Shown here: in pieces, positions 23,955-35,489 of the stretch | Numbering within the stretch: the first letter of the stretch is position 1 | Layout of the letters: each line of letters starts with the position of its first letter | Origin: Camillea tinctor | Lineage: Eukaryota > Ascomycota > Sordariomycetes > Xylariales > Xylariaceae | Length of the DNA stretch: 64,000 nt | Assembly (NCBI GenBank): GCA_022578605.1 | Contig: MU394089.1 | Coordinates: 62,001 to 126,000, forward strand | Direction of reading: 5' to 3' | Translations under genes and position numbers: made by a program | Notes under the pieces: generated by a model | The model's input: the letters and a program-made list of their open reading frames with translations, nothing else | Told to the model about the DNA's origin: nothing | The model's database searches: none

Positions 23955-24869
23955 CTAACTATTAAAAATCCTCGAATACAACAGCTCGTGCCTCCCGACC
24001 CAGAGATCCATCACCGGCACCCTCTGGCCCGCGTCCTCGACCCGCGTCCGCCACTCCCGCTCCACCGCCTCCCCCACCGCGTCCCGCAGCCCCTCGCCCG
24101 CCAGCACGCGCTGCGCCTGGTACGGGCCGAAACACCCCGCCCGCACCGCGGCCGAGACCAGCGCCTTGGCGTGCGAGAGCAGGAACACGTACGCGCACTG
24201 GCGGGCGGAGAGGCCGAGCAGGGACGCCACGGCGCCGAAGAGCGGGGGCAGGTGCGCGCTTACGGGGGGTGGTTCTGCCTCACCATCGTCTGCTGAGTGG
24301 GGTGTGCGCAGGAGCAAAGCGTAGGGCGCGAGCGCGCCGGACAGCGACGCGCAGCTCAGGCTGGGGGCCAGGCTCTTCTCCCAGATGGACAGCAGCGCGC
24401 GGCCTTGCGCGACCGAGGCCCGCCGCGCGACCGCGCAGATGAGCGTTGCGTCTACGGCGTCGTCGAGGAGCGCCAGGGTGGCCGGCGACGGGTCGCGGTG
24501 CGCGGCGAGGAGGAAGGGCAGGGAGGCGCGGGCGTAGGAGGAGAGCGAGAGGGGGAGGAAGAAGGGGAATGAGGGGGCCGGCTGGTTGGGGGTGCGCTGG
24601 CGCCCGTGCGCGAGGTACGATTCGAGCCCCGAGCTGAAGGCGAAGGAGCCGAGCGGGAGGGCCGAGTCGGAGAGTAGCAGGAGGTAGTGGTGGGCGGCGG
24701 AGGTGGTTATGGTTGGGGGGATGGGCGGGTGTGGTGGGTTGTCGTCTTTGCTGCGCACGCCGGATTTGGACTGCGCGAGTTGCTGTTTGGCTGCGGCGAG
24801 GCGGGATTCCAGGGCGGCGATCTCGAGCTCGAGATCTTGCTGGGAGCTCTCGTCGGTGGCTGGGCTCAT
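23955..24869 (-). CDS. Urease accessory protein UreF
   Basis: Intronless, 304 residues. UreF forms part of the UreD-UreF-UreG chaperone complex that loads nickel into urease. The signature start of the domain is HYLLLLSDSALPLGSFAFSSGLESYLA at about residues 60-87; the remaining helices include SHAKALVSAAVRAGCFGPYQAQ. The first about 50 residues form a short coiled coil (DLELEIAALESRLAAAKQQLAQ) and a Pro-rich linker, an extension common in fungal homologs. Very GC-rich, hence many long shadow frames. No other urease gene is in the window. Confidence 0.9.
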   Translation of the reverse strand: MSPATDESSQQDLELEIAALESRLAAAKQQLAQSKSGVRSKDDNPPHPPIPPTITTSAAHHYLLLLSDSALPLGSFAFSSGLESYLAHGRQRTPNQPAPSFPFFLPLSLSSYARASLPFLLAAHRDPSPATLALLDDAVDATLICAVARRASVAQGRALLSIWEKSLAPSLSCASLSGALAPYALLLRTPHSADDGEAEPPPVSAHLPPLFGAVASLLGLSARQCAYVFLLSHAKALVSAAVRAGCFGPYQAQRVLAGEGLRDAVGEAVEREWRTRVEDAGQRVPVMDLWVGRHELLYSRIFNS

Positions 24870-25284
24870 GGCGGGGGCATTGCGATGATTTCACTCGGAC
24901 AAGGGTGATGATGAGGGAGAAAGAAAGGTTTAACCTAACCTAGACAAGAAGGAATAAATGTGGTAGTATGGTAATTGAGAGGATCAGTTGCACACACCTA
25001 ACCTAATAATTAACCTTAAGTCTTATCTTGGCTTGTGGTTGTTGTTGTATCTCCCCCCCACCAAATGAATGAATGCAATTACACATAGTAATGCTGGCTG
25101 ATAGTATAGTACACAGCGATACATCATGTATGTATCTTCTACATACATACCTAATCCCTACCATTGGAATGCGATATGTTTAAGTACCTAATTGACCTTT
25201 CCCCACAAGTCTATCTAATTATATCCTCAGAACCCCTCCAACTCCTAAACATGAATCCATATCCTTAGTACGCCCTTTTCTGAT
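24870..25284. other. Intergenic between UreF and Cut12 genes
   Basis: Promoter of the UreF gene and 3' flank of the cut12-like gene. AT-rich with short TACATA repeats near 25125-25150; no gene seen. Confidence 0.45.
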
Positions 25285-27629
25285 TTACGCAAGTAATCGG
25301 GGCCTCAAGTTCTCCTTGTCCAAAGCCCGTCCACTAGCTTTCTGTCGCTGCATCCTCTTCTGTTCCAGACGAGCCCGAGCCGCAGCCTGGCGGTCAGCAG
25401 ACAGATTGCACCGTGAACTGGGCGCCGGCTTCGCGGGTTCGGTAGAAGGACCCCCGAGGCGTGCGAACCGGTCCTGCATAAGGTCGATGCACGGTTCGTC
25501 ATCCTCCGGGCTTAGCGGGCGATTATTATTGGCATTAGCCTGCGATCTCGCGCGGTAGGTTGGTTTCTCGAGGGCGCCATGCATAGTGGCAGCCTTGTCT
25601 TCAGCTGTAGACGCAGACTGCGTGCTAGTCACTCTGCGGCTACTTCTGTCCTGACGGTCCGAGAGCGAAAACTGATCTTTTGCTGCCGGGCGGTAACGTC
25701 TACCTGTGTCCTTAGGCGATGCCTCGTTGACTCGGTTGGAGAGGATGTCGGACACGACTCTCCGGGATCTAGATGGTTCTGTAGGAGCGCGGGTCTTTTG
25801 TGCCGGTGGCAGAGGGTCATCATCGAAATCGTCCATGATCAATTCTCTTTCCCGTCTACTAGCTGCCGCCTGCTCCTGCTTCTCCTTCTTGAGCTCCTCC
25901 TCGATATCGAATAGGCTGTCAGTCCAATCGGCGAACGGGCGACGGGTGGTCTGTGACTTTCGCAGCGATGGTGGCGAGCTACCCATCACCCCCTCATTCC
26001 GGTCATTAAGTAGAGATCGTTGTGTCATGTCGAGGGTCATATCCTCGACTGATGCCGATCGTTTCGGTCGACGTAAGGACTTGTTCTTGTCGTGTCTATA
26101 TGGCCTATTTAGGGACTCAATGCCCGACTTGAGCTCCCTCGTGAGCCTCTTGTGCTCGGAAATCACTGCATCAAGGTCCCTTTCCTTGCTACTAGACGCC
26201 TTCGCTTCTTCGAGGGTCTTGATGGTGCTCTCTAGCTCAGCAATTTTCTCGTTCTTGCCTTGCAACACCTGCAAAGCCTCAGCGGTCCGGTTTTTCGCAT
26301 CGCGCTTGAGAGATTCGTAGTCTCTTCGTAGCTTTCTCAGTTCGGTATCTTTCTGCCGAGACTCGTCTTTGACTTCGCGTAGTTTCTTCTCTAGCCTTTG
26401 TACTCGTGACGACTCTGTAACCTCGCCCGATGATTTGTTCTCCTCGAGTCTAGCTACTTCCTGTCGCGACTTCGCCAGCTCTGACTTCAGCTGTTTGACT
26501 TCGTCCCGGAGCAGTTCCATATGCTTCAACTCTGACTTCACTTTCTTCAGCTCCTGCTGCATCTCGGCGTTGTTGTCCGCCCCAGAAGCGGCTTTCTGGT
26601 GCTGACCAGGATTGGCCTCGCCGCAGGTGTCCTTGAGAAGCGATTCGAGTTCCTTGACCTGGTCACGGTACTGCGCGGCAAGGGTGGTCTGCCTAGCTAA
26701 GTCCTTCATCAATGTGCCGTTCTCGCCGCCTTCGCCGGGCCCTTTCTTTCCCGTAATCTGCGAAGCCATGCCTGTAATCCTTTCTTCCATTTCGATCACC
26801 CTGGCCTGTTCTTCCTTCAACTTCTGGCTCAGTCCATTTGCCTCCGCATCCTTCTTGGCTGCAAAAGACTTCGCTAGGGCCTTGTACTTCACCAACCGCT
26901 CGATATCTGACTTGGCTTCCTCGCGGTATCGCTCGAATTCGGATTTCCAATATTTTCCAGACTCAGAGTGGGGCTCGTTAAGATCCACTGTCACGTCGTG
27001 ATTGCAGCCATCATCTTCCCAGTCATCTTCGGAAACTTCATCTAGAGATTCGGTAGCCGGGGCTATTTCTTCGGGTTTCTCTACCTCCTTCTTGGGTTTA
27101 TTTGACCGGGAGTTCTCGAGAACTTGCTGCAGAGCCGTCTTCTTTCTCTGTCGGTTGGCCGAGCTGGTAACCGAGGGGCTGCATTCAACGCTGTTGTTAC
27201 CAGCCTTGACGTCGTGGCCAAAGGAAACACGTTTCCGGCGGGCAGTAGCGGTTCCGGGAGTTAGAAGGATACCGGTGGGTTTGGTTGGTGATAAGAATTC
27301 ATTGGATTCGGCATCGGTAGCATTGGTTGATGTTATTGGTGCCGCGAGTGTGGGAGCTTCAAGGCGTTTCCGGGTCTCGGCAGGTTTTATTTGGTCTTGA
27401 GGGGCAGATTCGCCCCAGAGAGCATTCCGGATGGCGCGCGCCGCAAAAACAGGTGCTGGTGTATCGGGAATATCAATTTGTGTGGTATCGCCTACAATTG
27501 ATAGTTAGCATAGGCTGGCTAGAATTATATGGAATTGATGCAGCAGGTGTTTTTACCATCGGCAACCTCTGGCGCGTCATTGAGGCCAGTGGCACTTTGG
27601 AATCCCTTCTTAATTGCCCACCCCAGCAT
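25285..27629 (-). CDS. cut12: Spindle pole body protein Cut12-like
   Basis: 759 residues from exons 27629-27557 and 27491-25285 (2280 nt). The N-terminus MLGWAIKKGFQSATGLN, then DTTQIDIPDTPAPVFAARAI and RNALWG, matches the fungal Cut12 domain of spindle-pole-body-associated proteins, which link Plo1/Polo kinase to bipolar spindle formation in fission yeast. From about residue 260 to 530 the protein is a long, highly charged coiled coil (for example EKKLREVKDESRQKDTELRK). The C-terminal 200 residues are Ser/Arg-rich with many possible phosphorylation sites. Exon 1 is 73 nt. Divergent from GCN2 with 931 bp between starts. Confidence 0.85.
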
Positions 27630-28452
27630 ATTGCCTACTATATGCAGATTGCAGGCGTAAATGCGTGTGGAAGGCAAATAGGAAAGAGGATATATAGCAA
27701 AGGAAACAGGGGCTATAGTAGTTGTTTTAATTGTTGTATATGTAGTGGATAGTGTAGGTAGAGAATGATTGATATGTAACTACACTACAGAATGTGCACG
27801 GCGCGTATGTTTACTTTGTTTCCAAGTTGGGTAAATGCACAATCAAAGGCTCGGCGGGAAAGGGCGGGTCTAGATTAGTGTGGTCTTGCTAGGTTAGTAA
27901 CAAAAACCTTCAGGTGCATTGACCCAGGTTAGGAAGTGAAGTAAGGCAAACCCCACCCCACTCCACCTATCTTTTTTCCGTACACCACACCTCTTCCAAC
28001 CTCCCTACACACACGTGGCTACTGATGTGGCGTATTTTTTGATACCTGATGCGCTAAATCCCCTAAATCGCGATAAGCACCAATAGCATGAACGCACGGG
28101 CCAATACATCGCTGCAAATCATCAAGGTACGTATGGGCGGTGACGCCACAGGACAGCTATTGGCACCACTTGTCTGGCCCCCATGTGAAATTCACCCCAC
28201 TATCACCCACTGCCACCCACTACACATCCACTACACATCCACTACACCTACTACACTAGGTACCTAAAGCCTGTTAGTTGGATGCTTCGTTTAGGGGACT
28301 ACTCCGTCGGTCAAGGGTGAATCTCAGCTTTTAACTTCTATTCCCTTTTAAACCTTTCTTCTCCTTCTCCTTTTCTCTCCCCCTTTCACCCCAACAATCC
28401 ACTATTGCAAATTACCCTTTTTTTTATAAGTATATATTAACGTTGGTTCACA
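27630..28452. other. Divergent promoter, cut12 / GCN2
   Basis: Contains a short imperfect tandem repeat of CCACTACACAT at about 28204-28255 and a CT-rich block at 28340-28400 before the GCN2 leader. No coding frame supported. Confidence 0.5.
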
Positions 28453-28470
28453 ATGGCTTCAGCTCAGTAG
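28453..28470 (+). promoter_or_regulatory. uORF 1 of GCN2
   Basis: A five-codon open frame (MASAQ, stop TAG) 108 bases upstream of the GCN2 start. Its stop codon directly abuts the ATG of the next uORF. Whether it lies in the transcript depends on the unknown transcription start. Confidence 0.5.
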
Positions 28471-28551
28471 ATGACTCACAGCTTCGGCTGTGAATGTCGT
28501 TTATCTTTCTTCGTTTATTCCAATTCTCTAAGAAACGACGAGAGCTACTGA
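28471..28551 (+). promoter_or_regulatory. uORF 2 of GCN2
   Basis: A 26-codon open frame ending in TGA nine bases before the GCN2 start ATG. Its first codons overlap a TGACTCA motif. Two further out-of-frame ATGs (about 28493 and 28554) overlap the main start, so scanning ribosomes would meet several ATGs before GCN2. Confidence 0.5.
28472..28478 (+). promoter_or_regulatory. TGACTCA, Gcn4/CPC1-type site
   Basis: Perfect palindromic-type bZIP motif bound by Gcn4 in yeast and CPC-1/CpcA in filamentous fungi. It sits 83 bases upstream of the GCN2 ATG. Function here is inferred from position and motif only. Confidence 0.5.
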
Positions 28552-28560
28552 AATGTCACG

Positions 28561-31500
28561 ATGGCGTGGAAAGCATCTACACCCTTGAAAGCACCCCAGC
28601 TGCCCACCAAAAAGCATGATGACTCCTACCCTGGCCTGAAGCCGACAACTCCAGACGCAGGTCCTAGAACTAGGACCGAGTATATCGATGCCCAGAATGA
28701 GGAGATCATGGTTTTGAAGGCCATATACGGAGATGACTACATTGAACATAAAGCTGCCAATGCTGCCTGGAAGAGCTCGGAGCCTTCGTTTGACATCCGC
28801 ATCAAAGCCTTATCCGACGAAGAGGTTGCTGTAACCCTGAGTGTTGTGCTTACAGCAACCTACCCCAAGTCACCACCCCTCCTTAGCCTCAAGGATGATG
28901 GAACCTTGAGAGAGTCGACACTATTCAAGCTACGAAAATGCATAGAAACAAAGCCGAAGACATTGGCTGCTCAGCAACAATCTGAACCTATGATCCATGA
29001 GATAGTCCAGGGACTCGAGGAAATCCTAGAAGATGCTGCACAGGCGAAGGCCCAAGGACGAGATGTACCCTCGTTGGAGGAGGAGCGAGCTGCCCATGAG
29101 GCCGAGTTGGCCAGGCAGGCCGAGGCCCAGCACCAAGAGGAGGAGCGCAAGAGGCAGGATGCGTTGAAGGAGGAGGAGAGAATGATGAAAGATATGATCC
29201 AACAAGAAGTCGAACGTCAACGTACTAAGGCTAGAGAGTCGAAGAAGAGCAGGGCCCAGTCAACTCCAGCTCACAGGTCATCCAGTTTTAACAATTCTGA
29301 AGCCAGCGCCGTCGAGTTTGACGAGTCATGCGAAATAACCGACTCCGCCAACAATGTACTGCTCTTCAACACTGTGGCCGGCAAGACCATCTTCCGAGAA
29401 GGTCAGGTTGCCATAACCTACCGAGTTTGGCCAAATCTGCCCGGAAAACGAGACTTTCCAAGCCTTGCTCTCAAGGAATTCGAATTGGACTCCACCTCAG
29501 ACGAGCCGAATCAGTTCAAGAAGCAGATCCAGGCCCTAGAAGCCGAGTTGGAAGCTGTCAAGAAGATTAATCATCGCAACATCCTTCCACTTATGAATTT
29601 TCGCATTGACCGAGAATACGACGAGGACGACGATGCCGAGTCTACGAGTTGGGTTGCTCGAGTTCTTACACCTCTTGCAGACAAAGGTCCGCTCGAAGAA
29701 CTTCTGGAACTAGCAGGACAGCTTGACATTGGCAAAGTTCGCTCATGGACTGCCGACCTTCTCAACGCGTTAAGTCATCTTCATAGCTATGGTATAATCC
29801 ATCGAGACATCCATCCTGGTAACATCCTCCTTTTCCGGGAATCGACTGGTGATATTATCCCCAAATTCTCTGATGTTGCATACGAGAGAGAGCTGTACGC
29901 GATCTGCCATAAATCCCAAGCTATTGCCTCGGTTAACTATGGAAGATCGTCATATTGGCTACCACCAGAGATAGCTGCAACTTCACGACCGCAGTTTACT
30001 CAGAAAACCGACGTTTGGGACCTCGGCGTGGTATTCTTGCAGATGATCTTCGGTCTAAAAGTCTTCCAACAATACCAATCCCCAACGGCCCTCATGGAAT
30101 CCCTTTCTTTATCCGATCCACTGTATGAGTTGGTTTCCCGCTTCTTCAAACCAGATCCCAAGAAAAGACCTCGTGCATCGGAGCTGAGTTCCAGTGAATT
30201 TCTTGCTACCGATGCTCCTGTCATTGTCGAGGATTCGTCTGCTGTTCTGTCTCCTTCTCAATCAATGACGGCTCTTCCGCAAACGCTATCTTTTCGCCCG
30301 AGACAGGAATCCATGTCACGTGGCAATACCTCTTCTAGATATAGGGAAGATTTCGTTGAGGAGGGAAGGCTGGGCAAAGGCGGTTTTGGCGAGGTTGTGA
30401 AGGCTCGAAAGAAGCTAGACGGCCAAATCTACGCTATTAAAAAGATTACGCAGCGTTCCTCATCGAGTCTCACAGAGATTCTGAAAGAAGTTAGGATGTT
30501 ATCTCAATTGAGCCATCCGGCAGTTGTCAGATACTATAATACCTGGCTGGAGGAAATACGCGACTTTTCTTCGGACAGCGAGGGAGATTCATCATCCGAA
30601 GATCCCAGCAGTAGACGATCGAAGGATACGGCATCTCCAGGTCCAGATGTCCAATTCACTGCTAGTACTGGTGGTTTGGATTTTATTTCCACAAGTCATC
30701 CTGTTGTCGAGTTTGGATATGACGAATCAACAAGTGAAGAAGAGAACGAAAACGAAGGCAATGGACACGAAGATAACGACTATAACGACTACGATGATGA
30801 GGAGGATGATGACGACGACGATTCAGACAATGAAAGCTCCGTCGCAGAATCTGTGGTGCCCGACATGCCGTCGGTAAGAAGAATCCATAGTCACAATCAT
30901 AATAAGCATGTGAAAACGGTGATGTACATTTCTATGGAGTACTGTGACAAGCGAGTAAGTGGAAACGGAAATTAAAACCCCTATCCTTCGGTGTCCTATT
31001 TTTCGTTGCTAACACTTAAGTCATTTAGACTCTACGTGATCTAATCCAACGAAATCTCTGGAAGGATAAAGAGGAGATATGGCGCTTATTTCGCCAAATT
31101 CTAGAAGGGCTGGTTCATATCCATGGTCTAAACATTGTCCATCGAGATCTCAAGCCGGAAAATATTTTCATAGGTGTCGGCCCAGCTGGAGTCAACAATG
31201 TCAAAATCGGTGACTTTGGATTGGCTACTACTGGTCACTTTGCCGTCGATAAGCCTACTTCTAATGTTGTGGATACAAATGATATGACGAGAAGTATTGG
31301 GACGTCTTACTATGTTGCTCCCGAGGTTCGCACCGAAGGGGGCGGATCATACACTTCAAAGGTTGATGTAAGTGAAAAGATTCGATAAGTTATTCTTCAC
31401 CGATAGACTTAGTGCTAACATCTTGCAGATGTACTCGCTCGGAATTATCTTCTTCGAGATGTGCTACCATCCAATTGTAGGTATGGAGAGAGCGGATGTC

Positions 31501-33699
31501 CTGGGGAAATTAGGCAGACAATCAATACTTCCGGATGATTTCCAACCTGGCGAGAAGACTCAGTCAGAAATTGTGCTATCGCTAGTCACGCACGATGTTT
31601 CAGCACGACCCTCTAGCGCTGACCTCTTACGCAGTGGAAAACTGCCTATCGAGATGGAAAACGAGACCACACGCAGAGCGCTTGCGAGTCTTACAAACTC
31701 CGCTTCTCCGTATTACCCAAAAGTTGTGTCTACTCTGTTTTCAACCTCAGTAGAACCCACAAAAGACTATACTTGGGACATGTCTCCGCCCAACCCAACT
31801 GCAACCGAGCTATTACATTTAGGTGTAGTGAAGGAAACACTGACATCAGTCTTCCGCCGTCACGGGGCGGTTGAGGCTCCTAGAGGCTCCCTCTATCCAC
31901 GCTCTTCACATTATTCGACAGACCAAAGTATTGTCAAGTTACTAGATCGTAATGGCATGGTGGTTCAGCTTCCATTTGATCTCATGCTTGGGAATGCTCG
32001 TCTTCTAGCGAAGCAAAGTAAACATCCAGAAGTCCGCCGATCGTTCACTTTCGGCAACGTGTATAGGGACAATAAAACTGGTGGACAGCCATTGATGATT
32101 GGTGAAGTAGACTTCGACATTGTCTCCACGGATAGTCTAGACTTAGCCCTTAGGGAGGCTGAAGTGATCAAAGTCTTGGATGAAATCATTGACACGTTCC
32201 CTTCAACGTCACAGATGTGTTTTCATATTGGTCATTCAGACTTGTTACAGCTCATATTCGATTTGTGTAATGTAGATGTGCGTGCAAGACAACTTGCAGC
32301 TGAATCTTTGAGCAGACTCAACATCCACTCCTATACATTTCAGAAGATTAGGGCAGAGCTTCGATCGCCATTAATCGGCATATCAGCTACAAGCATTGAG
32401 GATCTACGACGTTTCGACTTCAGAGGTAAAGAGAACTCCCTATTCTGGCCAGACTCTTCGATTCTTCCGATTACTAACTATCAATAGATACACCAGCCAA
32501 GGCCTTTACCAAGCTTAGGGCCCTCTTCGACGGGAGTCCCTTGTATGACAGACTCCAGTCAACACTTGCTCATCTCAAAGGCGTAGTAGAATACACGAAA
32601 CGCCTTGGCGTACGTGCAAAGGTTTATATTAACCCGCTAAGTAGTGTCAAGGAGAACTTCTTCTCAGGTGGCATGCTATTCCAATGTCTATACGACAAGA
32701 AGTTTAAGGATGTCTTTGCGGCCGGCGGTCGCTACGACAGCTTGATAAAAGCACACCGTCCCAAGATTAGCAATCAGGGCGAGGGGCCACATGCCGTTGG
32801 CTTCAGCTTAGCATGGGAGAAACTGGCACGACCACCGAAAACTAGCAAGAAGGCATTGTCGAAGAAGTCGGAAGATGAACGACATGGGATTTTCAGTGCC
32901 AAAAGAGTAAGTCAGACGTCGCTTGGGTAATTGTATCTGGTAGCTAACCACTGTTCTATGATAGTGTGATGTTCTTGTAGCGAGCTTTGACGCGCACACC
33001 CTCCGCACGACTGGTATAGTAATCCTGTCGACACTGTGGTCCCACGACATCAGCGCTGAATTGGCTCGCGATTCCCGCTCTCCAGAAGAGCTCGTCTCGA
33101 GAAATCGGGATGAATCCTACTCATGGATCGTCATCATAAAGCAGGATACGCTGAAGATAAGAACGATGGATCGCAAGGACATGCCCGACGAAGAAATCTC
33201 AATTTCTCAACTTCTGCCTTGGATACGAGCTGCTCAACGTGAGCGTGGCTCTCGCCTTCACTCCTTGCAGAAGCATCCTGAGAGCAGCAGTAACTCGGCA
33301 CCGGCTGTTCCTAGTGGTAGCGTAGGCCCCAATCCCGAGCAAGAGGTACGCGTTCTCGTTGCGGGGACCAAGTCGAAGAAGTTCAACCGCCGCATTGTCA
33401 TCGAGCAAGCTCAGGTAAACGCTGCGGGGCTGGTTCAGAGCTTTATGGACGGTCCCATTGCTGCTGTCGAGACGTCGGATATGGTCCTAGACCTCATCGA
33501 GAAGACAGAGCTTTCTGAACCGGAAACCTGGCGTAAAGCCGAGCAGTCAGTCGATAAGAACGAGAGAAGATACGTGAGGGAGATCCACGACATGCTGGCC
33601 GCATGGCGAACCGCGTGGGAGAACACGGGGGCGAGCCGCCACGCGTTTGTGTACAATTTCCGAACAACCAAGTGTATTTTTTATGACCTCGGGGCGTAG
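28561..33699 (+). CDS. GCN2: eIF2alpha kinase Gcn2 (CPC3)
   Basis: General-control kinase that phosphorylates eIF2alpha when uncharged tRNA accumulates. Exons: 28561-30954, 31029-31367, 31429-32425, 32488-32906, 32965-33699; 4884 nt, 1627 residues. Domain order is complete: RWD domain (about 40-165, [15 protein letters not shown]) for Gcn1 binding; a charged helix; a pseudokinase (about 270-545) with HRDIHPGN but DVA in place of DFG; the true kinase from about 593 with [18 protein letters not shown], a long acidic insert (Asp/Glu-rich, about 680-775), HRDLKPEN (about 835), DFGLA and GTSYYVAPE; a HisRS-like regulatory domain (about 1000-1360); and a C-terminal ribosome/dimerisation region. Upstream ORFs and a TGACTCA element precede the start. 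Confidence 0.95.
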
Positions 33700-34338
33700 A
33701 TTTCTACTGGATATGGCTGGAAGAGGACTGGGTTTGACGAGCCCTACGCAGGGGAATGATGAAAACTATGACAACGATGATGCGAACACAGTTCTCTTTT
33801 TTTTTTTCCGTTTTTTTTTTTCGTAGCTATTAGGAGAAGGGCTGTTATCACTTTGTAAAGACTCAGGAAATATGGACTGGATGTTTATGAATTTGTACTA
33901 TTACTACTAGCACGCTTTAGTTGTGCAGGAGGTTGATAGGTAGATTAGGCAGATACCCGGAATCTCACTCAGTACATGAAAATATCGAGCAGTACAAGCA
34001 GTAGTGCGTGGTTATGAGAAGTATAGGTTATTAATAGTACGACGCCCCTCCAGTCCTCCATCATTGATAGTCTTGGTTCGAAGCAACGTCCCCGTGTTGC
34101 TCAGAAGAGCCGTAATCTTGAATATCATCTCCATGATCCCCCACTCAGGAAGCATTCTCATGATGGTTATTCTCTTTTTCGAGACCCATTTTCGAGTTAG
34201 GAATGTTAAGTTACTTAAATGTCCCGATTGGCCGCGGCGGCAGAAGCCCTTCTTGAACTGGGTTTCTGATCGGGTGGCCACCGTTGGAGGTGCCATCTTT
34301 CTGCCCGTGACGTGCGTGCACCGTGTTATGATGCGAGC

Positions 34339-34349
34339 GGCAAGCAGCC
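34339..34349 (+). repeat. Dispersed 11-mer GGCAAGCAGCC, copy 1
   Basis: Exact copy of an 11-base motif found five times between 34.3 and 38.0 kb. Copy 2 is at 34400-34410. Confidence 0.6.
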
Positions 34350-34399
34350 AGGGAATGGGGAACACATCCTTCCACCCCTCCTTGTGCAAGCTATCCTCC

Positions 34400-34410
34400 G
34401 GCAAGCAGCC
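34400..34410 (+). repeat. Dispersed 11-mer GGCAAGCAGCC, copy 2
   Basis: Exact second copy, 61 bases after the first; both are followed by AGG or AGGG. Confidence 0.6.
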
Positions 34411-34866
34411 AGGCAGGATGGTGATGTTGACCACGACTAGCATCGTGTACATTACCCCTTGGGCCTGCGTTTGGCCTAGGCGGGGCGACCGGAAGCTCTT
34501 TCGTTGTGCTATCATGATGATAGCCGTTATTGTTCGGTGCCGCGGACTATCCCAAGAGGATGGCCTCTGCCCTCCGAGAGTTGCGGATGCATTGCCCTCG
34601 GATCCGTGGTGCTTTGATTACCGTTTGCTGAGCAAGCTTGACCGTGGAGTTCGAGGGACTCCTATACACACACACGGGGCTTCCATAAGCACGATATGGA
34701 CGAAATAGCAGTCTATTCCTAGTATATGCCAAAGCTATGGTGTGGTGTGTATGCGGAAGTAAATGTGGGAGCCAAAAGGGGTGTGGAGAAATCTGAATAC
34801 ACTATTGATACATAGCCTGTTCAATCTGTCTAGTTTTTTTCTTCCACTAGGCGATGCCCCGACCCC

Positions 34867-35058
34867 TTGATCATGAGATTTCATGTATTTTTGGACTATG
34901 GCAGCATGTCGTGATGCTTCCATATAATTCGATGCAGTATCTGAACATATTTCGCCAAATACCTTGGCTGCAGAAATATGCTCGACACCACATCGATTTA
35001 TATGGAAGCATCACGACATGCTGCCATAGTCCAGAAATATATGAAATCTCATGATCAA
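34867..35058. repeat. Long hairpin 1 of a tandem pair
   Basis: Inverted repeat with 68-nt arms (34867-34934 and 34991-35058) around a 56-nt loop. The arms differ at only three positions, and two of these would still be G-U pairs in a plus-strand RNA. The inner stem carries the core GCATGTCGTGATGCTTCCA. The right arm ends exactly where hairpin 2 begins. No coding frame or flanking target-site duplication seen. Confidence 0.95.
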
Positions 35059-35244
35059 CAGAATGCCATGAAGATCACTAAAAAGCTGATAGCATGTCGT
35101 GATGCTTCCAGATAGATTGATGCAGTATCTGAACATATTTCGCCAAATTCCTTGGCTGCAGAAAAATGTTCGACACCGCATCAATCTATCTGGAAGCATC
35201 ACGAAATGCTATCAGCTTTTTAGTGATCTTCATACCATTCTGTT
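35057..35244. repeat. Long hairpin 2 of a tandem pair
   Basis: Inverted repeat with 67-nt arms (35057-35123 and 35178-35244) around a 54-nt loop. Three mismatches between the arms. It shares with hairpin 1 the core GCATGTCGTGATGCTTCCA and the loop (about three differences over 54 bases), but its outer and innermost stem sequences differ from hairpin 1 while still matching each other. Confidence 0.95.
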
Positions 35245-35280
35245 TATACTCGTCAATAATGTTGCCGGGAAGATAACCTT

Positions 35281-35384
35281 GACAATACTATCGAGGATAT
35301 ACCCCCGACAATGCTGTCGAGGATATACTCCCGACAGTACTGTCGAGGACATACCCCCCACAATACTGTCGAGGATATCCCCCC
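35281..35384. repeat. Tandem repeat, 4 x 26 bp
   Basis: Four head-to-tail 26-bp units (start 35281, 35307, 35333, 35359) with few differences. Each holds a near-palindrome; in unit 3 it is the perfect 12-mer GACAGTACTGTC. Followed by TCGAGGATAT and a C-run. Confidence 0.9.
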
Positions 35385-35489
35385 ACAAAATTCTCCTCCC
35401 GAGTTCTCAAATTCCCTCAGATTTTCTATACAAAACAGTCAGTAAGCAGAAGGTAGGTTTCAACAAAAGCATATCTTACCTCGTGTCTG

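Larger units (their letters stand above)
33700..34866. other. 3' flank of GCN2 and possible gene fragment
   Basis: The GCN2 3' flank has two T-runs near 33799-33824. Further on, the minus frame 34515-34012 (167 codons) contains a hydrophobic stretch (VMYTMLVVVNITILPGCLPE) but overlaps an even longer plus frame, 34004-34708. I recognise neither; a decayed gene copy is possible. Two of the five dispersed GGCAAGCAGCC 11-mers are here. Confidence 0.35.

Noticed and set aside
24280..24894. 204-codon Arg/Pro-rich frame overlapping UreF
   Set aside because: Compositionally biased shadow; UreF is the recognisable frame.
34004..34708. 234-codon plus frame
   Set aside because: No recognisable motif and it overlaps a comparable minus frame; could be decayed DNA, so not called a gene.
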